Shown: positions 14,794 to 24,429, numbered from the stretch's first letter. The stretch is DNA of 64,000 nt from Streptomyces sp. ICBB 8177 (GCF_003144095.1 NZ_NSKH01000018.1:1712183-1776182), one strand, 5' to 3'. Notes: generated by a model not told the origin, from the sequence alone. Numbers and translations are program-made.

Positions 14794-16245
14794 ATGCCGA
14801 AGCCGATACCCGAAGCCAGAACCGCCCCGTCGGGCCGCTCCACGGTCGTCTGGGCCCTGATCGTGACCAGCGTCGCCGGATTCATGGCGGCCCTGGACAA
14901 CCTGGTGGTCACCACCGCGCTGCCGTCGATCCGCAAGGACCTCGGGGGCGCGCTGACGGACCTGGAGTGGACGGTCAGCGCGTACACGCTCACCTTCGCC
15001 GTCCTGCTGATGTTCGGCGCGGCGCTCGGCGACCGGTTCGGCCGCCGCCGGATGTTCACCGCGGGACTCACCGTCTTCACCCTCGCCTCCGCGGGCGCCG
15101 CGCTCTCCTCCGGGATGGGCGAACTGATCACCGCACGAGCCGTCCAGGGCGCCGGCGCGGCCGTGATGATGCCGCTCACCCTCACCCTGCTGTCCGCGGC
15201 GGTGCCCGCGGAACGCCGGGGCATGGCCTTCGGCATCTGGGGGGCGGTCAACGGCCTCGCGGTCGCCAGCGGCCCGCTGATCGGCGGCACCCTGACCGAG
15301 CACTTCTCCTGGCAGTGGATCTTCTGGCTGAACGTGCCCATCGGCCTGCTCCTGCTGCCGTTCGCCCGGCTGCGGCTGAACGAGAGCCGCGGCCCCAACC
15401 CGCGCATCGACATCCCCGGCACCGCGCTGGTCAGCGCCGGACTGTTCGGCATCGTCTACGCGCTGGTGCGCGGCAACTCCGACGGCTGGACCGCCGCGCC
15501 GGTGCTCACCGGCCTGATCGCGGGCCCGCTGCTGCTGGCCGCCTTCGTCGCCTACGAACTGCGGGCCGCCAACCCGATGCTGCCGATGCGGCTGTTCCGC
15601 GGCCGGGCGTTCAGCGCGATCAACTCGGCGAGCCTGCTGATGTTCCTCGGCATGTTCGGCTCGATCTTCCTGCTCAGCCAGTTCCTGCAGAGCGTGCAGG
15701 GCTACAGCCCGGTCGAGGCGGGCCTGCGGATGCTGCCGTGGACCGCGATGCCGCTGATCGTCGCACCGATCGCCGGCGCGGTCTCCGACCGGATCGGCGG
15801 GCGCCCGGTCATCGCCCTCGGCCTCGCCCTCCAGGCGGCGGGACTGGCGATCTTCGCGGCGATCAGCACGGTCCACGTCTCGTACGCGGCGCAGGTCCCT
15901 GCGCTGGCCATCAGTGGCATGGGCATGGCGATGTTCTTCGCGCCCAGCTCCAACGTGGTCATGAGCAGCGTCGCCCCCGAGGAACAGGGCATCGCCTCCG
16001 GCGCCAACAACGCCCTGCGGGAGGTCGGCGGAGCGCTCGGCGTGGCGGTCCTGTCCTCGGTCTTCGCCCACACCGGCGGCTACACCTCGGGCCAGTCCTT
16101 CGTCGACGGCCTGCGGCCCGCCCTGTGGGCGGGAGCGGGCGCCGTCGCCCTGGGCGCGGCAGCGGCCGTGCTGATTCCGCGCCGCTCGCGGGTGGTCGCG
16201 GAGGAGGGAGCGGGGGAGCGGCGACCGGAGAAGGTACTCGCCTGA
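14794..16245 (+). CDS. MFS multidrug efflux transporter, DHA2 (EmrB/QacA) type
   Basis: 483 residues with about 14 membrane helices. Family marks are FMAALDNLVVTTALPSIRKD in helix 1, GDRFGRRRMF in the 2-3 loop, and the motif C region FGIWGAVNGLAVASGPLIGG in helix 5. Such pumps expel drugs with proton exchange. AGGGGGAG stands 4 bases before the ATG. The TetR gene 84 bases upstream and the shared operator point to substrate-induced expression. Two basic segments at the ends are cytoplasmic. A stable hairpin follows the stop. Confidence 0.9.
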   Translation: MPKPIPEARTAPSGRSTVVWALIVTSVAGFMAALDNLVVTTALPSIRKDLGGALTDLEWTVSAYTLTFAVLLMFGAALGDRFGRRRMFTAGLTVFTLASAGAALSSGMGELITARAVQGAGAAVMMPLTLTLLSAAVPAERRGMAFGIWGAVNGLAVASGPLIGGTLTEHFSWQWIFWLNVPIGLLLLPFARLRLNESRGPNPRIDIPGTALVSAGLFGIVYALVRGNSDGWTAAPVLTGLIAGPLLLAAFVAYELRAANPMLPMRLFRGRAFSAINSASLLMFLGMFGSIFLLSQFLQSVQGYSPVEAGLRMLPWTAMPLIVAPIAGAVSDRIGGRPVIALGLALQAAGLAIFAAISTVHVSYAAQVPALAISGMGMAMFFAPSSNVVMSSVAPEEQGIASGANNALREVGGALGVAVLSSVFAHTGGYTSGQSFVDGLRPALWAGAGAVALGAAAAVLIPRRSRVVAEEGAGERRPEKVLA

Positions 16246-16265
16246 GGCGGCTTGCCGGTTTGTGT

Positions 16266-16291
16266 GGGCGGGGCGCTTTCGCGCCCCGCCC
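16266..16291 (+). terminator. Terminator after the MFS gene
   Basis: A perfect 11-bp stem GGGCGGGGCGC with a TTTC loop, followed by TTT. It lies 21 bases after the stop. Confidence 0.85.
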
Positions 16292-16304
16292 TTTGTGCGG
16301 AGTG

Positions 16305-16824
16305 TCGTCCGCGCCCCTGAGCGGCTTGAGAGGGGAGGGGGGCCAGAGTGCTACGCACCTGGTGTGCGGAGGGTTGCGTCTGCGCCGCTGCGGGGCTTGG
16401 CGGGGGCAGGGTGGCCAGGGTGCTGCGCACTCTGGAGGGCGGAGTGCTACGTCTGCGCCGCTGCGCGGCTTGAGAGGGCGGAGGCGGGGTGCCCACGGTG
16501 CTGCGCACCTGCCTTTGATCCCTGGTTGCTGCGCGCCCAGGGTGGCCCACGGGATCCGATTGGCTCCCGGGAGGGCGGAGGGGTCGCGGATTAGTTGCTT
16601 CCCCCTTGTCTCCGGCAACGAGTTGTCACCGCTAGATGCTTGTCGGGGACAACGGTGAGACAACTGATCCGGGACCCCTATGTCTCCCCGGGTTGCGCAG
16701 CGGGCCGGTTTCCCTCCCGTCTCGCCGGTCGCGCAGCGACCGGGTGTCCAAGGCAGGTGCGCAGCACCGTGGGCACCCCGCCTCCGCCCCCTCAAGCCGC
16801 GCAGCGGCGCAGACGTAGCACTCC
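16305..16824. repeat. Degenerate tandem units leading into a ~384-bp imperfect palindrome
   Basis: 16441-16515 is inverted at 16750-16824 with a single mismatch over 75 bases. Complementarity continues inward with gaps (around 16566-16620 against 16640-16684), so the whole of 16441-16824 can fold back on itself. Two further diverged copies of the ~72-base unit lie in tandem to the left (about 16305-16368 and 16369-16440), sharing TCTGCGCCGCTGCG and GTGCTGCGCAC. No transposase is present. It could be a MITE-like element or a structured RNA. The frames through it have no gene character. This fills the gap between the MFS gene and murB. Confidence 0.8.
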
Positions 16825-16864
16825 GCAGAACGGCCCCCGCCCCCAGCCCCCGTAGGCTGTCCGC

Positions 16865-17920
16865 GTGCAGGTACTTCAGGACGCCCCCCTCGCTCCGCTC
16901 ACCACCTTCCGCCTCGGCGGCCCCGCCGCGCGGCTGGTCACCGCCACGACGGACGACGAGGTCGTGGCCACCGTGCGGGAGGCCGACGACGACGGCACGC
17001 CGCTGCTGGTGATCGGCGGCGGCAGCAACCTCGTGGTCGGCGACGACGGCTTCGACGGGACCGCGCTGCGCATCGCCACCCGCGGCTTCACGCTGGACGG
17101 CACCGCCCTGGAACTGGCCGCCGGTGAGGTCTGGAGCGACGCCGTCGCCCGTACCGTCGAAGCGGGGCTCGGCGGCGTCGAGTGCCTGGCCGGCATCCCG
17201 GGCTCGGCCGGTGCCACGCCGATCCAGAACGTCGGCGCGTACGGCCAGGAGGTCGCCTCGACGATCACCGAGGTGATCGCCTACGACCGCGCCGCCCGCG
17301 AGACCGTCACCCTGTCCAACGCCGCCTGCGCCTTCGCCTACCGCGACAGCCGCTTCAAGCGGGAGCCGGGCCGCTACGTCGTCCTGCGCGTGCGCTACCG
17401 CCTGGAGGACGCGGGCGGGCTGTCGGCCCCGGTGAAGTACGCCGAGGTCGCCCGCACGCTCGGCGTCGCCGTGGGCGAGCGCGTCGACGCCGCCCTCGCG
17501 CGCGAGACCGTGCTGCGGTTGCGGGCCGGAAAGGGCATGGTGCTCGATCCGGAGGACCACGACACGTGGTCCGCGGGGTCCTTCTTCACCAACCCGATCG
17601 TCCCCGAACGTGAGTTCGACGCCTTCCTGGACCGCGCCCGGGCCCGCCTCGGCGCCGGCGTCGAGCCGCCCTCCTGGCCGGCCGGGGACGGCCTGGTGAA
17701 GACCTCCGCCGCCTGGCTGATCGACAAGGCGGGCTTCACCAAGGGGTACGGTGACGGGCCCGCGCGGATCTCCACCAAGCACACCCTCGCGCTCACCAAC
17801 CGCGGTGCGGCCAAGACCGAGGACCTCCTCGCGCTTGCCCGGGAGGTGCGCGACGGGGTGCACGCGGCGTTCGGCATCACCCTCGTCAACGAGCCGGTGA
17901 TGGTCGGCGCGCAACTCTGA
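16865..17920 (+). CDS. murB: UDP-N-acetylmuramate dehydrogenase
   Basis: 351 residues. MurB reduces UDP-GlcNAc-enolpyruvate with NADPH to UDP-MurNAc in peptidoglycan synthesis, using bound FAD. Visible motifs are TTFRLGGPA, the FAD loop IGGGSNLVV, GIPGSAGATPIQNVGAYGQE, YRDSRFK, SAGSFFTNP with the proton-donor Ser, KTSAAWLIDKAGFTKG, and the final LVNEPVMVG with the catalytic Glu. GTG 16865 is used; TAGGCT at 16853-16858 is a -10 placed so that transcription would start at the GTG, and no ribosome binding site is seen, so a leaderless mRNA is likely. Confidence 0.95.
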   Translation: MQVLQDAPLAPLTTFRLGGPAARLVTATTDDEVVATVREADDDGTPLLVIGGGSNLVVGDDGFDGTALRIATRGFTLDGTALELAAGEVWSDAVARTVEAGLGGVECLAGIPGSAGATPIQNVGAYGQEVASTITEVIAYDRAARETVTLSNAACAFAYRDSRFKREPGRYVVLRVRYRLEDAGGLSAPVKYAEVARTLGVAVGERVDAALARETVLRLRAGKGMVLDPEDHDTWSAGSFFTNPIVPEREFDAFLDRARARLGAGVEPPSWPAGDGLVKTSAAWLIDKAGFTKGYGDGPARISTKHTLALTNRGAAKTEDLLALAREVRDGVHAAFGITLVNEPVMVGAQL

Positions 17921-18020
17921 CGGCCGTTCCCGCCTCTTTCTGCCCGAAGGATCTCCTGAAAACGTTCATGAGATTCTCATTCCGTACGCCGACCGGCGGG
18001 CAGATTGGGGAGGACGACTC

Positions 18021-19316
18021 GTGCGCAACACGGGGAACGCGTACCCGGGCACGGACTCGGCGGATGCCTCGGGGCCGCCCTCGGCAGCGCACGTCGGACG
18101 CATCGGCCGCTGGCCGGTGCGCTGGCACCACGCGCTGCTGACGCTGTGGACGATCTGCTGGTTCTGCATCGCGGGCCGGCACGGCGGGGTCTCCTGGCAC
18201 TACCTCAAGCAGGGCGAGCAACTGCTCTTCGGCCAGGTCGGCGGTGGCGGGCTGGCCCTGTACGCCAACCACCCCGAACTCCAGATCGGCCCGGTCAGCT
18301 TCCTTACCGCCGGGCTGTTCGCGCCGTTCCCGGCCGCCGTCGGCGAGCGGCTCGCCGAGGCCACCATGTCCGGTCTCGGGATGTACATGCTGGTCCTGAT
18401 CGGCCGCGCCGCCGCCGACTACTACCTGGGCACCGGCGTCAACCACAAGCGCCTCCAGCAGCGCGTGCTCATCGCCGGACTCGCCTTCATCCCCATGTGG
18501 GTCGAGGTGTCGGTGCGCTTCGCCCACCTCGACGACGTGATGGCGCTGTTCTTCACCACGCTCGCGGTACGGGCGCTGGTCCGCGGGCGGGCCGTCGCGG
18601 TCGGCGTCTTCCTGGCGCTGGCCGTGGACTCCAAACCCTGGGCGGTGGCCTTCCTGCCCCTGCTGCTGGCCCTGCCGAGACCCACCTGGCTGCGGTCCGG
18701 CGCCTGGGTGGTCGGCCTGGTCGCGGTGGCCTGGCTGCCGTTCTACCTGACCCACATCAACACGGTGGCCGCCGCCCACTTCACCATCCCCAACCAGCCC
18801 GCCTCCTCGCTGCGCTGGTTCGGCGCCAACGACCCCGTGACGCCCTGGTGGGACCGGCCCGCGCAGATGGCGCTCGGACTCGGCCTCGGCGCGCTGGCGG
18901 TGCACCGGGGACGCTGGCCGGCCGTCGTGCTGCTCGCCGCCGACGCCCGCATCGTGCTCGACCCCAGCGTCTACACGTACTACAACGCCTCCGTGCTGCT
19001 CGGCACGCTGATCTGGGACGCCATCGGACAGCGCAGGCTCGTGCCGTGGGTGAGCTGGATCGCGTTGATCTCGCTGTACGGCAGCGCGCTGATCGTGCCG
19101 TCCGACTCCACGCGCGGCCTCATCCGGCTCGCGTTCGCCGTGGGGTCGGCGGCGTACGTACTGCTGTGGCCGGACCGCAGGACGCGCCGCGGGCGGGGCG
19201 GCCGCCGGAACGTGACCGCCGCCATCCCGGCGCAGCGCGGGCCGGCCGACGACGGGACCTGGCCGCCGCCCCAGCAGCCGCCGGGCCCCGGCCCGCTGTA
19301 CGCCACCGGCATCTGA
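18021..19316 (+). CDS. Multipass integral membrane protein of unknown function
   Basis: 431 residues with roughly nine to eleven hydrophobic segments (ALLTLWTICWFCIAG near residue 40; ALGLGLGALAVHRGRWPAVV later). The cytoplasmic C-terminus is rich in Arg and then Pro. A FAHLDDVMALFFTTLAVRAL segment with paired Asp after an Arg/His recalls lipid-sugar-dependent glycosyltransferases (GT87-like), but this is not certain. The GTG start follows GGGGAGG. Monocistronic, ending close to the convergent adenosine deaminase gene. Confidence 0.65.
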   Translation: MRNTGNAYPGTDSADASGPPSAAHVGRIGRWPVRWHHALLTLWTICWFCIAGRHGGVSWHYLKQGEQLLFGQVGGGGLALYANHPELQIGPVSFLTAGLFAPFPAAVGERLAEATMSGLGMYMLVLIGRAAADYYLGTGVNHKRLQQRVLIAGLAFIPMWVEVSVRFAHLDDVMALFFTTLAVRALVRGRAVAVGVFLALAVDSKPWAVAFLPLLLALPRPTWLRSGAWVVGLVAVAWLPFYLTHINTVAAAHFTIPNQPASSLRWFGANDPVTPWWDRPAQMALGLGLGALAVHRGRWPAVVLLAADARIVLDPSVYTYYNASVLLGTLIWDAIGQRRLVPWVSWIALISLYGSALIVPSDSTRGLIRLAFAVGSAAYVLLWPDRRTRRGRGGRRNVTAAIPAQRGPADDGTWPPPQQPPGPGPLYATGI

Positions 19317-19336
19317 GCGCGCGGGGGCGCGGCGGT

Positions 19337-20356
19337 TCAGGCGGGCAGCGCCAGCCAGTCGTCGATCCCCGCCAGCAGGCTGCGCCGCACCTGTTCCGGA
19401 GCGCGTGAGCCGCGCACCGACTGCCGGGCCAGCTCTGCCAGTTCCTCGTCGGTGAACCCGTGGGCGTCGCGCGCCAGTTGGTACTGCGCCGCCAGTCGCG
19501 AGCCGAACAGCAGCGGGTCGTCGGCGCCCAGCGCCATCGGCACCCCGGCCGCGAACAGCGTGCGCAGCGGCACGTCCTCGGGCTTGTCGTAGACCCCGAG
19601 CGCCACGTTGGACGCCGGGCAGACCTCGCAGGTGACGCCCGCGTCCGCCAGCCGGGCCAGCAGCGCCGGGTCCTCCGCCGCCCGCACCCCGTGCCCGATC
19701 CGGCCCGCGTGCAGGTCGTCCAGGCAGTCGCGGACGCTGTGCGCCCCGGACAACTCGCCGCCGTGCGGAGCGGCCAGCAACCCGCCCTCCCGGGCGATCG
19801 CGAAGGCCCGGTCGAAGTCCCGGGCCAGGCCCCGGCGTTCGTCGTTCGACAGCCCGAAGCCGACCACCCCCCGGTCGGCGTGGCGCACCGCGAGCCGGGC
19901 CAGCGTGCGGGCGTCCAGCGGGTGCTTGGTGCGGTTGGCGGCCACCACGACCGCGATGCCGAGGCCGGTCTCACGGGAGGCGGACTCCACCGCGTCCAGG
20001 ATGATCTCCAGCGCCGGGATCAGACCGCCCAGGCGCGGCGCGTACGACGTCGGGTCGACCTGGATCTCCAGCCACCCCGATCCCGCGCGCACGTCCTCCT
20101 CGGCGCTCTCGCGCACCAGCCGCCGGATGTCCTCGGGGGAGCGCAGCACCGAGCGCGCGATGTCGTACAGCCGCTGGAAGCGGAACCAGCCGCGCTCGTC
20201 GGTCGCCCGCAGCTTCGGCGGCTCGCCCGAGGTCAGCGCCTCCGGCAGGTGCACGCCGTACTTGCCGGCCAGCTCCAGCAGGGTGGAGGGCCGCATCGAG
20301 CCGGTGAAGTGCAGGTGGAGATGGGCTTTGGGGAGCAGGGTGAGGTCGCGCGCCAT
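19337..20356 (-). CDS. add: Adenosine deaminase
   Basis: 339 residues. Converts adenosine to inosine in purine salvage. Signature parts: KAHLHLHFTGS with the first two zinc His, APHGGELSG with zinc His and catalytic Glu, RIGHGVRA, CPASNVALGV, and GADDPLLFG with the metal Asp. The order and size match the ADD family; adenine deaminase is less likely but not excluded from sequence alone. ATG 20356 has a weak GGATCTGGGA upstream. It lies downstream of aspC on the same strand but is separated from it by a strong hairpin, so it is probably a separate unit. Confidence 0.9.
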   Translation of the reverse strand: MARDLTLLPKAHLHLHFTGSMRPSTLLELAGKYGVHLPEALTSGEPPKLRATDERGWFRFQRLYDIARSVLRSPEDIRRLVRESAEEDVRAGSGWLEIQVDPTSYAPRLGGLIPALEIILDAVESASRETGLGIAVVVAANRTKHPLDARTLARLAVRHADRGVVGFGLSNDERRGLARDFDRAFAIAREGGLLAAPHGGELSGAHSVRDCLDDLHAGRIGHGVRAAEDPALLARLADAGVTCEVCPASNVALGVYDKPEDVPLRTLFAAGVPMALGADDPLLFGSRLAAQYQLARDAHGFTDEELAELARQSVRGSRAPEQVRRSLLAGIDDWLALPA

Positions 20357-20426
20357 TCCCAGATCCTGCCGTAACGGTTCCGCCGAGCGGTAGCCGTTTC
20401 CCCGAAAGAGGAAGACGCCCGAAAAG

Positions 20427-20462
20427 GGGCCGGGCGGGCGTCCGAGGACACCCGCCCGGCCC
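20427..20462 (-). terminator. Terminator after the aminotransferase gene
   Basis: A 17-bp stem (20427-20443 with 20446-20462) with one mismatch, starting 18 bases beyond the leftward aspC stop. Confidence 0.8.
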
Positions 20463-20479
20463 TGGCACCACGCCGCGCG

Positions 20480-21718
20480 TCAGTCGCGCGCCTCGCCCAG
20501 CAGCTTCTGGATGCGCGAGACGCCCTCGACCAGGTCCTCGTCGCCCAGCGCGTACGACAGCCGCAGGTAGCCGGGGGTGCCGAAGGCCTCACCCGGGACC
20601 ACGGCGACCTCCGCCTCCTCCAGGATCAGCGCGGCCAGCTCCACCGAGTTCTGCGGCCGCCTGCCGCGGATCTCCTTGCCCAGCAGCGCCTTGACCGACG
20701 GGTACGCGTAGAACGCGCCCTCCGGCTCCGGGCACAGGACGCCGTCGATCTCGCTCAGCATCCGCACCATCGTGCGCCGGCGGCGGTCGAACGCCTCGCG
20801 CATCTCGGCGACCGCGGTCAGGTCGCCGGAGACCGCGGCGAGGGCCGCGGCCTGGGCGACGTTGGAGACGTTGGAGGTGGCGTGCGACTGGAGGTTGGTG
20901 GCCGCCTTCACCACGTCCTTCGGGCCGATGACCCAGCCCACCCGCCAGCCGGTCATGGCGTAGGTCTTGGCGACACCGTTGACCACGATGCACTTGTCGG
21001 CCAGCTCGGGCACGACCACCGGCAGCGAGACGAACTCGGCGTCGCCGTAGACCAGGTGCTCGTAGATCTCGTCGGTCAGGACCCACAGGCCCTTGTCCGC
21101 CGCCCAGCGGCCGATCTCCTCGACCTGCTCGCGGCTGTAGACCGCGCCGGTCGGGTTGGACGGCGATACGAACAGCAGCACCTTGGTGTGCTCGGTGCGC
21201 GCCGCCTCCAGCTGCTCGACGGAGACCCGGTAGCCGGTGGTCTCGTCGGCGACCACCTCGACCGGCACGCCGCCGGCCAGCCGGATCGACTCCGGATAGG
21301 TGGTCCAGTACGGCGCCGGGACGATGACCTCGTCGCCCGGGTCGAGGATGGCGGCGAACGCCTCGTAGATCGCCTGCTTGCCGCCGTTGGTCACGAGCAC
21401 CTGCGACGGGTCGACCCGGTAGCCGGAGTCGCGCAGGGTCTTGTCGGCGATGGCCTGCTTCAGCTCGGGCAGGCCGCCGGCCGGGGTGTAGCGGTGGAAG
21501 CGCGGGGTGCGGCAGGCCTCGACGGCGGCGTCGACGATGTAGTCCGGCGTCGGGAAGTCCGGCTCGCCGGCGCCGAAGCCGATGACCGGGCGTCCGGCGG
21601 CCTTGAGCGCCTTCGCCTTGGCGTCAACGGCGAGCGTCGCGGACTCGGAGATCGACCCGACACGGGCCGAGACCCGTCGGTCGGTGGGGGACTGAACGGG
21701 GGGAGTAGCTGCGGTCAT
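20480..21718 (-). CDS. aspC: Pyridoxal-phosphate aspartate/prephenate-type aminotransferase
   Basis: 412 residues of the class I aminotransferases, subgroup Ib. Motifs: [46 protein letters not shown], and the PLP lysine in [15 protein letters not shown]. It moves amino groups between aspartate and 2-oxoglutarate and, in this subgroup, often to prephenate. ATG 21718 fits the streptomycete start (MTAATPP, then [13 protein letters not shown]); an in-frame ATG at 21727 is possible, and a 596-aa extension to 22270 is GC-rich noise. No ribosome binding site is evident. The gene is usually found just before secE in streptomycetes, transcribed away from it as here. Confidence 0.9.
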   Translation of the reverse strand: MTAATPPVQSPTDRRVSARVGSISESATLAVDAKAKALKAAGRPVIGFGAGEPDFPTPDYIVDAAVEACRTPRFHRYTPAGGLPELKQAIADKTLRDSGYRVDPSQVLVTNGGKQAIYEAFAAILDPGDEVIVPAPYWTTYPESIRLAGGVPVEVVADETTGYRVSVEQLEAARTEHTKVLLFVSPSNPTGAVYSREQVEEIGRWAADKGLWVLTDEIYEHLVYGDAEFVSLPVVVPELADKCIVVNGVAKTYAMTGWRVGWVIGPKDVVKAATNLQSHATSNVSNVAQAAALAAVSGDLTAVAEMREAFDRRRRTMVRMLSEIDGVLCPEPEGAFYAYPSVKALLGKEIRGRRPQNSVELAALILEEAEVAVVPGEAFGTPGYLRLSYALGDEDLVEGVSRIQKLLGEARD

Positions 21719-22352
21719 GACTGCCATCGTCGCAGACCGGCCACGCGGCCCGCGAAGCGGTTTCACGGGTCGGACCCCAACGAGTGAGCACCCCGCCCCC
21801 CGACGTGCGCCGCGGCGCCCCCGACGTGCCCCCGCCCCGCCTCCCGACGCACGGCCGCGGCGTCCCCGACGCGCTTCCCGCCCCGCCTCCCGACGCACGG
21901 CCGCGCGCCCTGGGCGAGCCGCCGACCCGTCCCCTCCACGTGCGACCAGCCCGCCCCCGAGGCGCCACCGCCCCGGCCCAAAGTGCCGCCGCCCCGCGCC
22001 CCGAGCGCCGCCGCCCTCAGCCCTGAGGTGCCGCCTCCCCGGCCCCCGAGGTGCCACCGCCCTCCTGCCGGGGCGGGCCGCCGCCCCGCGTCCCAAAGGG
22101 CCGCCGCCCCGCGCCCCGAGCGCCGTCATCCCAAGCCCGAGGCGCCGCTGCCCCGGCCTGCCCCGCCGGGGCAGGCCGGGGCAGCGGCATCCGGCGCGCG
22201 GGCCCGCCCAGGGCCCGCGCGACCCGCTTCGGCGGATGTCGTTCGACGCCCGGCCCCCGAACCCGTACACTCATCCCTCGTGGTCCCCGGCGAGGCGATC
22301 CGTGCTGCGCACCCAGTGCGACGCATTGGATGCGATACGTTGGGGAAGACAA
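21719..22352. other. Long GC-rich divergent interval with repeats
   Basis: 634 bases between aspC and tRNA-Trp, almost wholly G/C. A 29-base direct repeat occurs at 21831-21859 and 21877-21905. Short variants of CCCCGACG and GGTGCCACCGCC recur, and a very strong hairpin sits at 22144-22188. Long open frames on both strands are products of the composition. ATTGGATGCGATACGTTGG at 22325-22343 probably includes the -10 of the tRNA-Trp promoter (GATACG). Confidence 0.6.
22144..22188. terminator. 21-bp perfect hairpin in the aspC/tRNA-Trp gap
   Basis: 22144-22164 pairs without mismatch to 22168-22188 around a GCC loop. It is terminator-like in strength, but no gene ends next to it on either strand, so its role is unclear. 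It may block read-through from spurious transcription into the tRNA-Trp/secE region. Confidence 0.55.
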
Positions 22353-22425
22353 AGGGTCGTAGCTCAATTGGTAGAGCACTGGTCTCCAAAACCAGCGGTT
22401 GGGGGTTCAAGTCCCTCCGGCCCTG
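22353..22425 (+). tRNA. tRNA-Trp (CCA)
   Basis: A 73-base cloverleaf: acceptor AGGGTCG with CGGCCCT, anticodon stem CTGGT/ACCAG, and anticodon CCA at 22386-22388. It lies directly upstream of secE, a conserved actinobacterial arrangement. Confidence 0.95.
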
Positions 22426-22533
22426 CTACACGCATTGGTCACGTGATGCGTGCACGCGTACGTTTGTAGTAGATGCACCGCCGTGCGACCGGGCAGGGCG
22501 CGCGGCTCACGACCCGGATTCAGGTGAGGACGA

Positions 22534-22839
22534 GTGACGGAAGCCCTGGGCTCCACCGCGACGCCTGAAAGTGGTCGTCCCGAGGACGAGGCGGATGAGC
22601 TCCTCGACTCGAAGGCGAAGAAGAAGCGCGGCGGCAAGCGCGGCAAGAAGGGCCCGTTCGCGAGGATGGGTCTGTTCTACCGGCAGATCATCGCGGAACT
22701 TCGCAAGGTCGTCTGGCCCACGCGCAGCGACCTGATGTCGTACACCACCGTTGTGATTGTCTTCGTAGCCGTCATGATCGGTATCGTGACCCTGGTCGAC
22801 TACGGATTCACCAACCTCGTGAAGTACGTCTTCGGCTGA
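22534..22839 (+). CDS. secE: Preprotein translocase subunit SecE
   Basis: 101 residues. SecE clamps SecY in the export channel. A charged, Lys-rich N-terminus (KAKKKRGGKRGKKG) precedes the conserved ELRKVVWPTRSDLMSYT amphipathic helix and one membrane segment (VVIVFVAVMIGIVTLVDYGF). This is the short actinobacterial form with one transmembrane helix. The GTG start has AGGTGAGGA upstream. Followed after 77 bases by nusG. Confidence 0.95.
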   Translation: MTEALGSTATPESGRPEDEADELLDSKAKKKRGGKRGKKGPFARMGLFYRQIIAELRKVVWPTRSDLMSYTTVVIVFVAVMIGIVTLVDYGFTNLVKYVFG

Positions 22840-22916
22840 TGATCCGCGAGGCGGGCGTCCCAGTGGCGCCCGTCCGCCCGTTCAACCCTTAGAAAAGTCA
22901 GGAAGAAGCAGCCATC

Positions 22917-23825
22917 GTGTCTGACCCGAACCTGTACGACGCCGACCAGCCCCTCGAGGCCGACGCGGCCGACGAGGCTGCGGCGACGGCCGCCACGGCC
23001 GAGGTCGAGGGCGACGACACCGACGCGGACATCGTCGAGGCGGCCGACGCCGGCCCGGCCGACGAGGCGGACGCGGCTGCCGACACCGACGCGGACGAGC
23101 CGGCCGAACAGGCCGCCGTCCACGAGGCCGAAGAAGGCGAAGAGCCCGCCGAGGGCGAGGAAGCCGCCACCGAGGAACCCGCCACCGAGGAAGCCGAGGC
23201 CCAGCCCGCCGCCGACCCGGTCGCCGCCTTCCGCGAGGAGCTGCGCACCCTCCCCGGCGAGTGGTACGTCATCCACACCTACGCGGGCTACGAGAACCGG
23301 GTGAAGGCCAACCTGGAGCAGCGCGCGGTCTCGCTCAACGTCGAGGACTACATCTACCAGGCCGAGGTGCCGCAGGAAGAGGTCGTCCAGATCAAGAACG
23401 GCGACCGCCGCACCGTCCGCCAGAACAAGCTCCCCGGCTACGTGCTGGTCCGCATGGACCTGACCAACGAGTCCTGGGGCGTGGTCCGCAACACCCCGGG
23501 CGTCACCGGCTTCGTCGGCAACGCCTACGACCCGTACCCGCTGACCCTGGACGAGATCGTCAAGATGCTCGCCCCGGAGGTCGAGGAGCAGGCCGCGGCC
23601 GCCACCGAGGGCGGCGAGGCCGTGGCGCCGAAGCGCAAGGTCGAGGTCCAGGTGCTGGACTTCGAGGTGGGCGACTCGGTGACGGTGACGGACGGCCCGT
23701 TCGCCACCCTCCAGGCGACGATCAACGAGATCAACGCCGACTCCAAGAAGGTCAAGGGCCTGGTCGAGATCTTCGGCCGGGAGACCCCGGTCGAGCTGTC
23801 CTTCGACCAGATCCAGAAGAACTGA
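22917..23825 (+). CDS. nusG: Transcription termination/antitermination factor NusG
   Basis: 302 residues. NusG binds RNA polymerase beta' and links it to Rho or the ribosome. Residues ~1-110 are a long acidic Ala/Glu/Asp tail (repeated EEPATEE-like units) typical of streptomycetes. The NGN domain runs from [20 protein letters not shown] to [12 protein letters not shown], and the KOW domain is [20 protein letters not shown] to the end. GTG start with AGGAAG upstream. Same unit as secE. Confidence 0.95.
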   Translation: MSDPNLYDADQPLEADAADEAAATAATAEVEGDDTDADIVEAADAGPADEADAAADTDADEPAEQAAVHEAEEGEEPAEGEEAATEEPATEEAEAQPAADPVAAFREELRTLPGEWYVIHTYAGYENRVKANLEQRAVSLNVEDYIYQAEVPQEEVVQIKNGDRRTVRQNKLPGYVLVRMDLTNESWGVVRNTPGVTGFVGNAYDPYPLTLDEIVKMLAPEVEEQAAAATEGGEAVAPKRKVEVQVLDFEVGDSVTVTDGPFATLQATINEINADSKKVKGLVEIFGRETPVELSFDQIQKN

Positions 23826-23896
23826 CGGTTCTTCGAGGCCTTCCCCAGCAGTTTCCGCCCAGGTCAGGCAGGCTCTTCCCGGAGCCGGTCTGACCT

Positions 23897-23958
23897 GCGC
23901 GGTTTCAGGCCGCGCCCCGATACCCGTTATCGTGGTGCGGTATGCCTGCTCGCAGGCA
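23897..23958 (+). promoter_or_regulatory. rplK-rplA leader hairpins
   Basis: The 169-base nusG-rplK gap contains GCGCGG/CCGCGC (23897-23915), CGATA/TATCG (23918-23932) and TGCCTG-CTCG-CAGGCA followed by AAAAA (23943-23963). L1 is known to repress its own operon through a leader structure in other bacteria; assigning one of these hairpins to that role is inference. Confidence 0.4.
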
Positions 23959-23994
23959 AAAACACTCTCGACACAGGACCCGGAGAGAGAGCAC

Positions 23995-24429
23995 ATGCCT
24001 CCCAAGAAGAAGAAGGTCACTGGGCTTATCAAGCTCCAGATCCAGGCCGGCGCGGCCAACCCGGCGCCGCCGGTCGGTCCGGCGCTCGGTCAGCACGGCG
24101 TCAACATCATGGAGTTCTGCAAGGCCTACAACGCCGCGACCGAGTCGCAGCGTGGCATGGTCGTGCCGGTGGAGATCACGGTCTACGAGGACCGTTCCTT
24201 CACCTTCATCACCAAGACCCCGCCGGCCGCGAAGCTCATCCTGAAGGCCGCGGGCGTGGACAAGGGCTCCGGTGAGCCGCACGTGAAGAAGGTCGCGAAG
24301 ATCACCCGCGACCAGGTGCGGGAGATCGCCACCACCAAGATGCCCGACCTGAACGCCAACGACCTGGACGCCGCCGAGAAGATCATCGCCGGCACCGCCC
24401 GTTCCATGGGCGTCACGGTCGAGGGCTGA
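23995..24429 (+). CDS. rplK: 50S ribosomal protein L11
   Basis: 144 residues. L11 forms the GTPase-associated region with 23S rRNA and is needed for RelA-dependent stringent response. [20 protein letters not shown] is the Pro-rich N-terminal rRNA and thiostrepton site, and the C-terminal domain runs from [11 protein letters not shown]. The ATG at 23995 follows GGAGAG; an upstream frame from 23932 is not used. First gene of the L11-L1 unit. Confidence 0.96.
   Translation: MPPKKKKVTGLIKLQIQAGAANPAPPVGPALGQHGVNIMEFCKAYNAATESQRGMVVPVEITVYEDRSFTFITKTPPAAKLILKAAGVDKGSGEPHVKKVAKITRDQVREIATTKMPDLNANDLDAAEKIIAGTARSMGVTVEG

Noticed and set aside
15959-17914. 651-aa minus-strand frame through the large palindrome and murB
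   Set aside because: It is antisense to murB; the repeated peptides come from the DNA repeats, not from a protein.
21719-22270. 184-aa N-terminal extension of the aminotransferase
   Set aside because: It is composed of simple GC repeats, lies in the divergent promoter gap, and the family start is at 21718.
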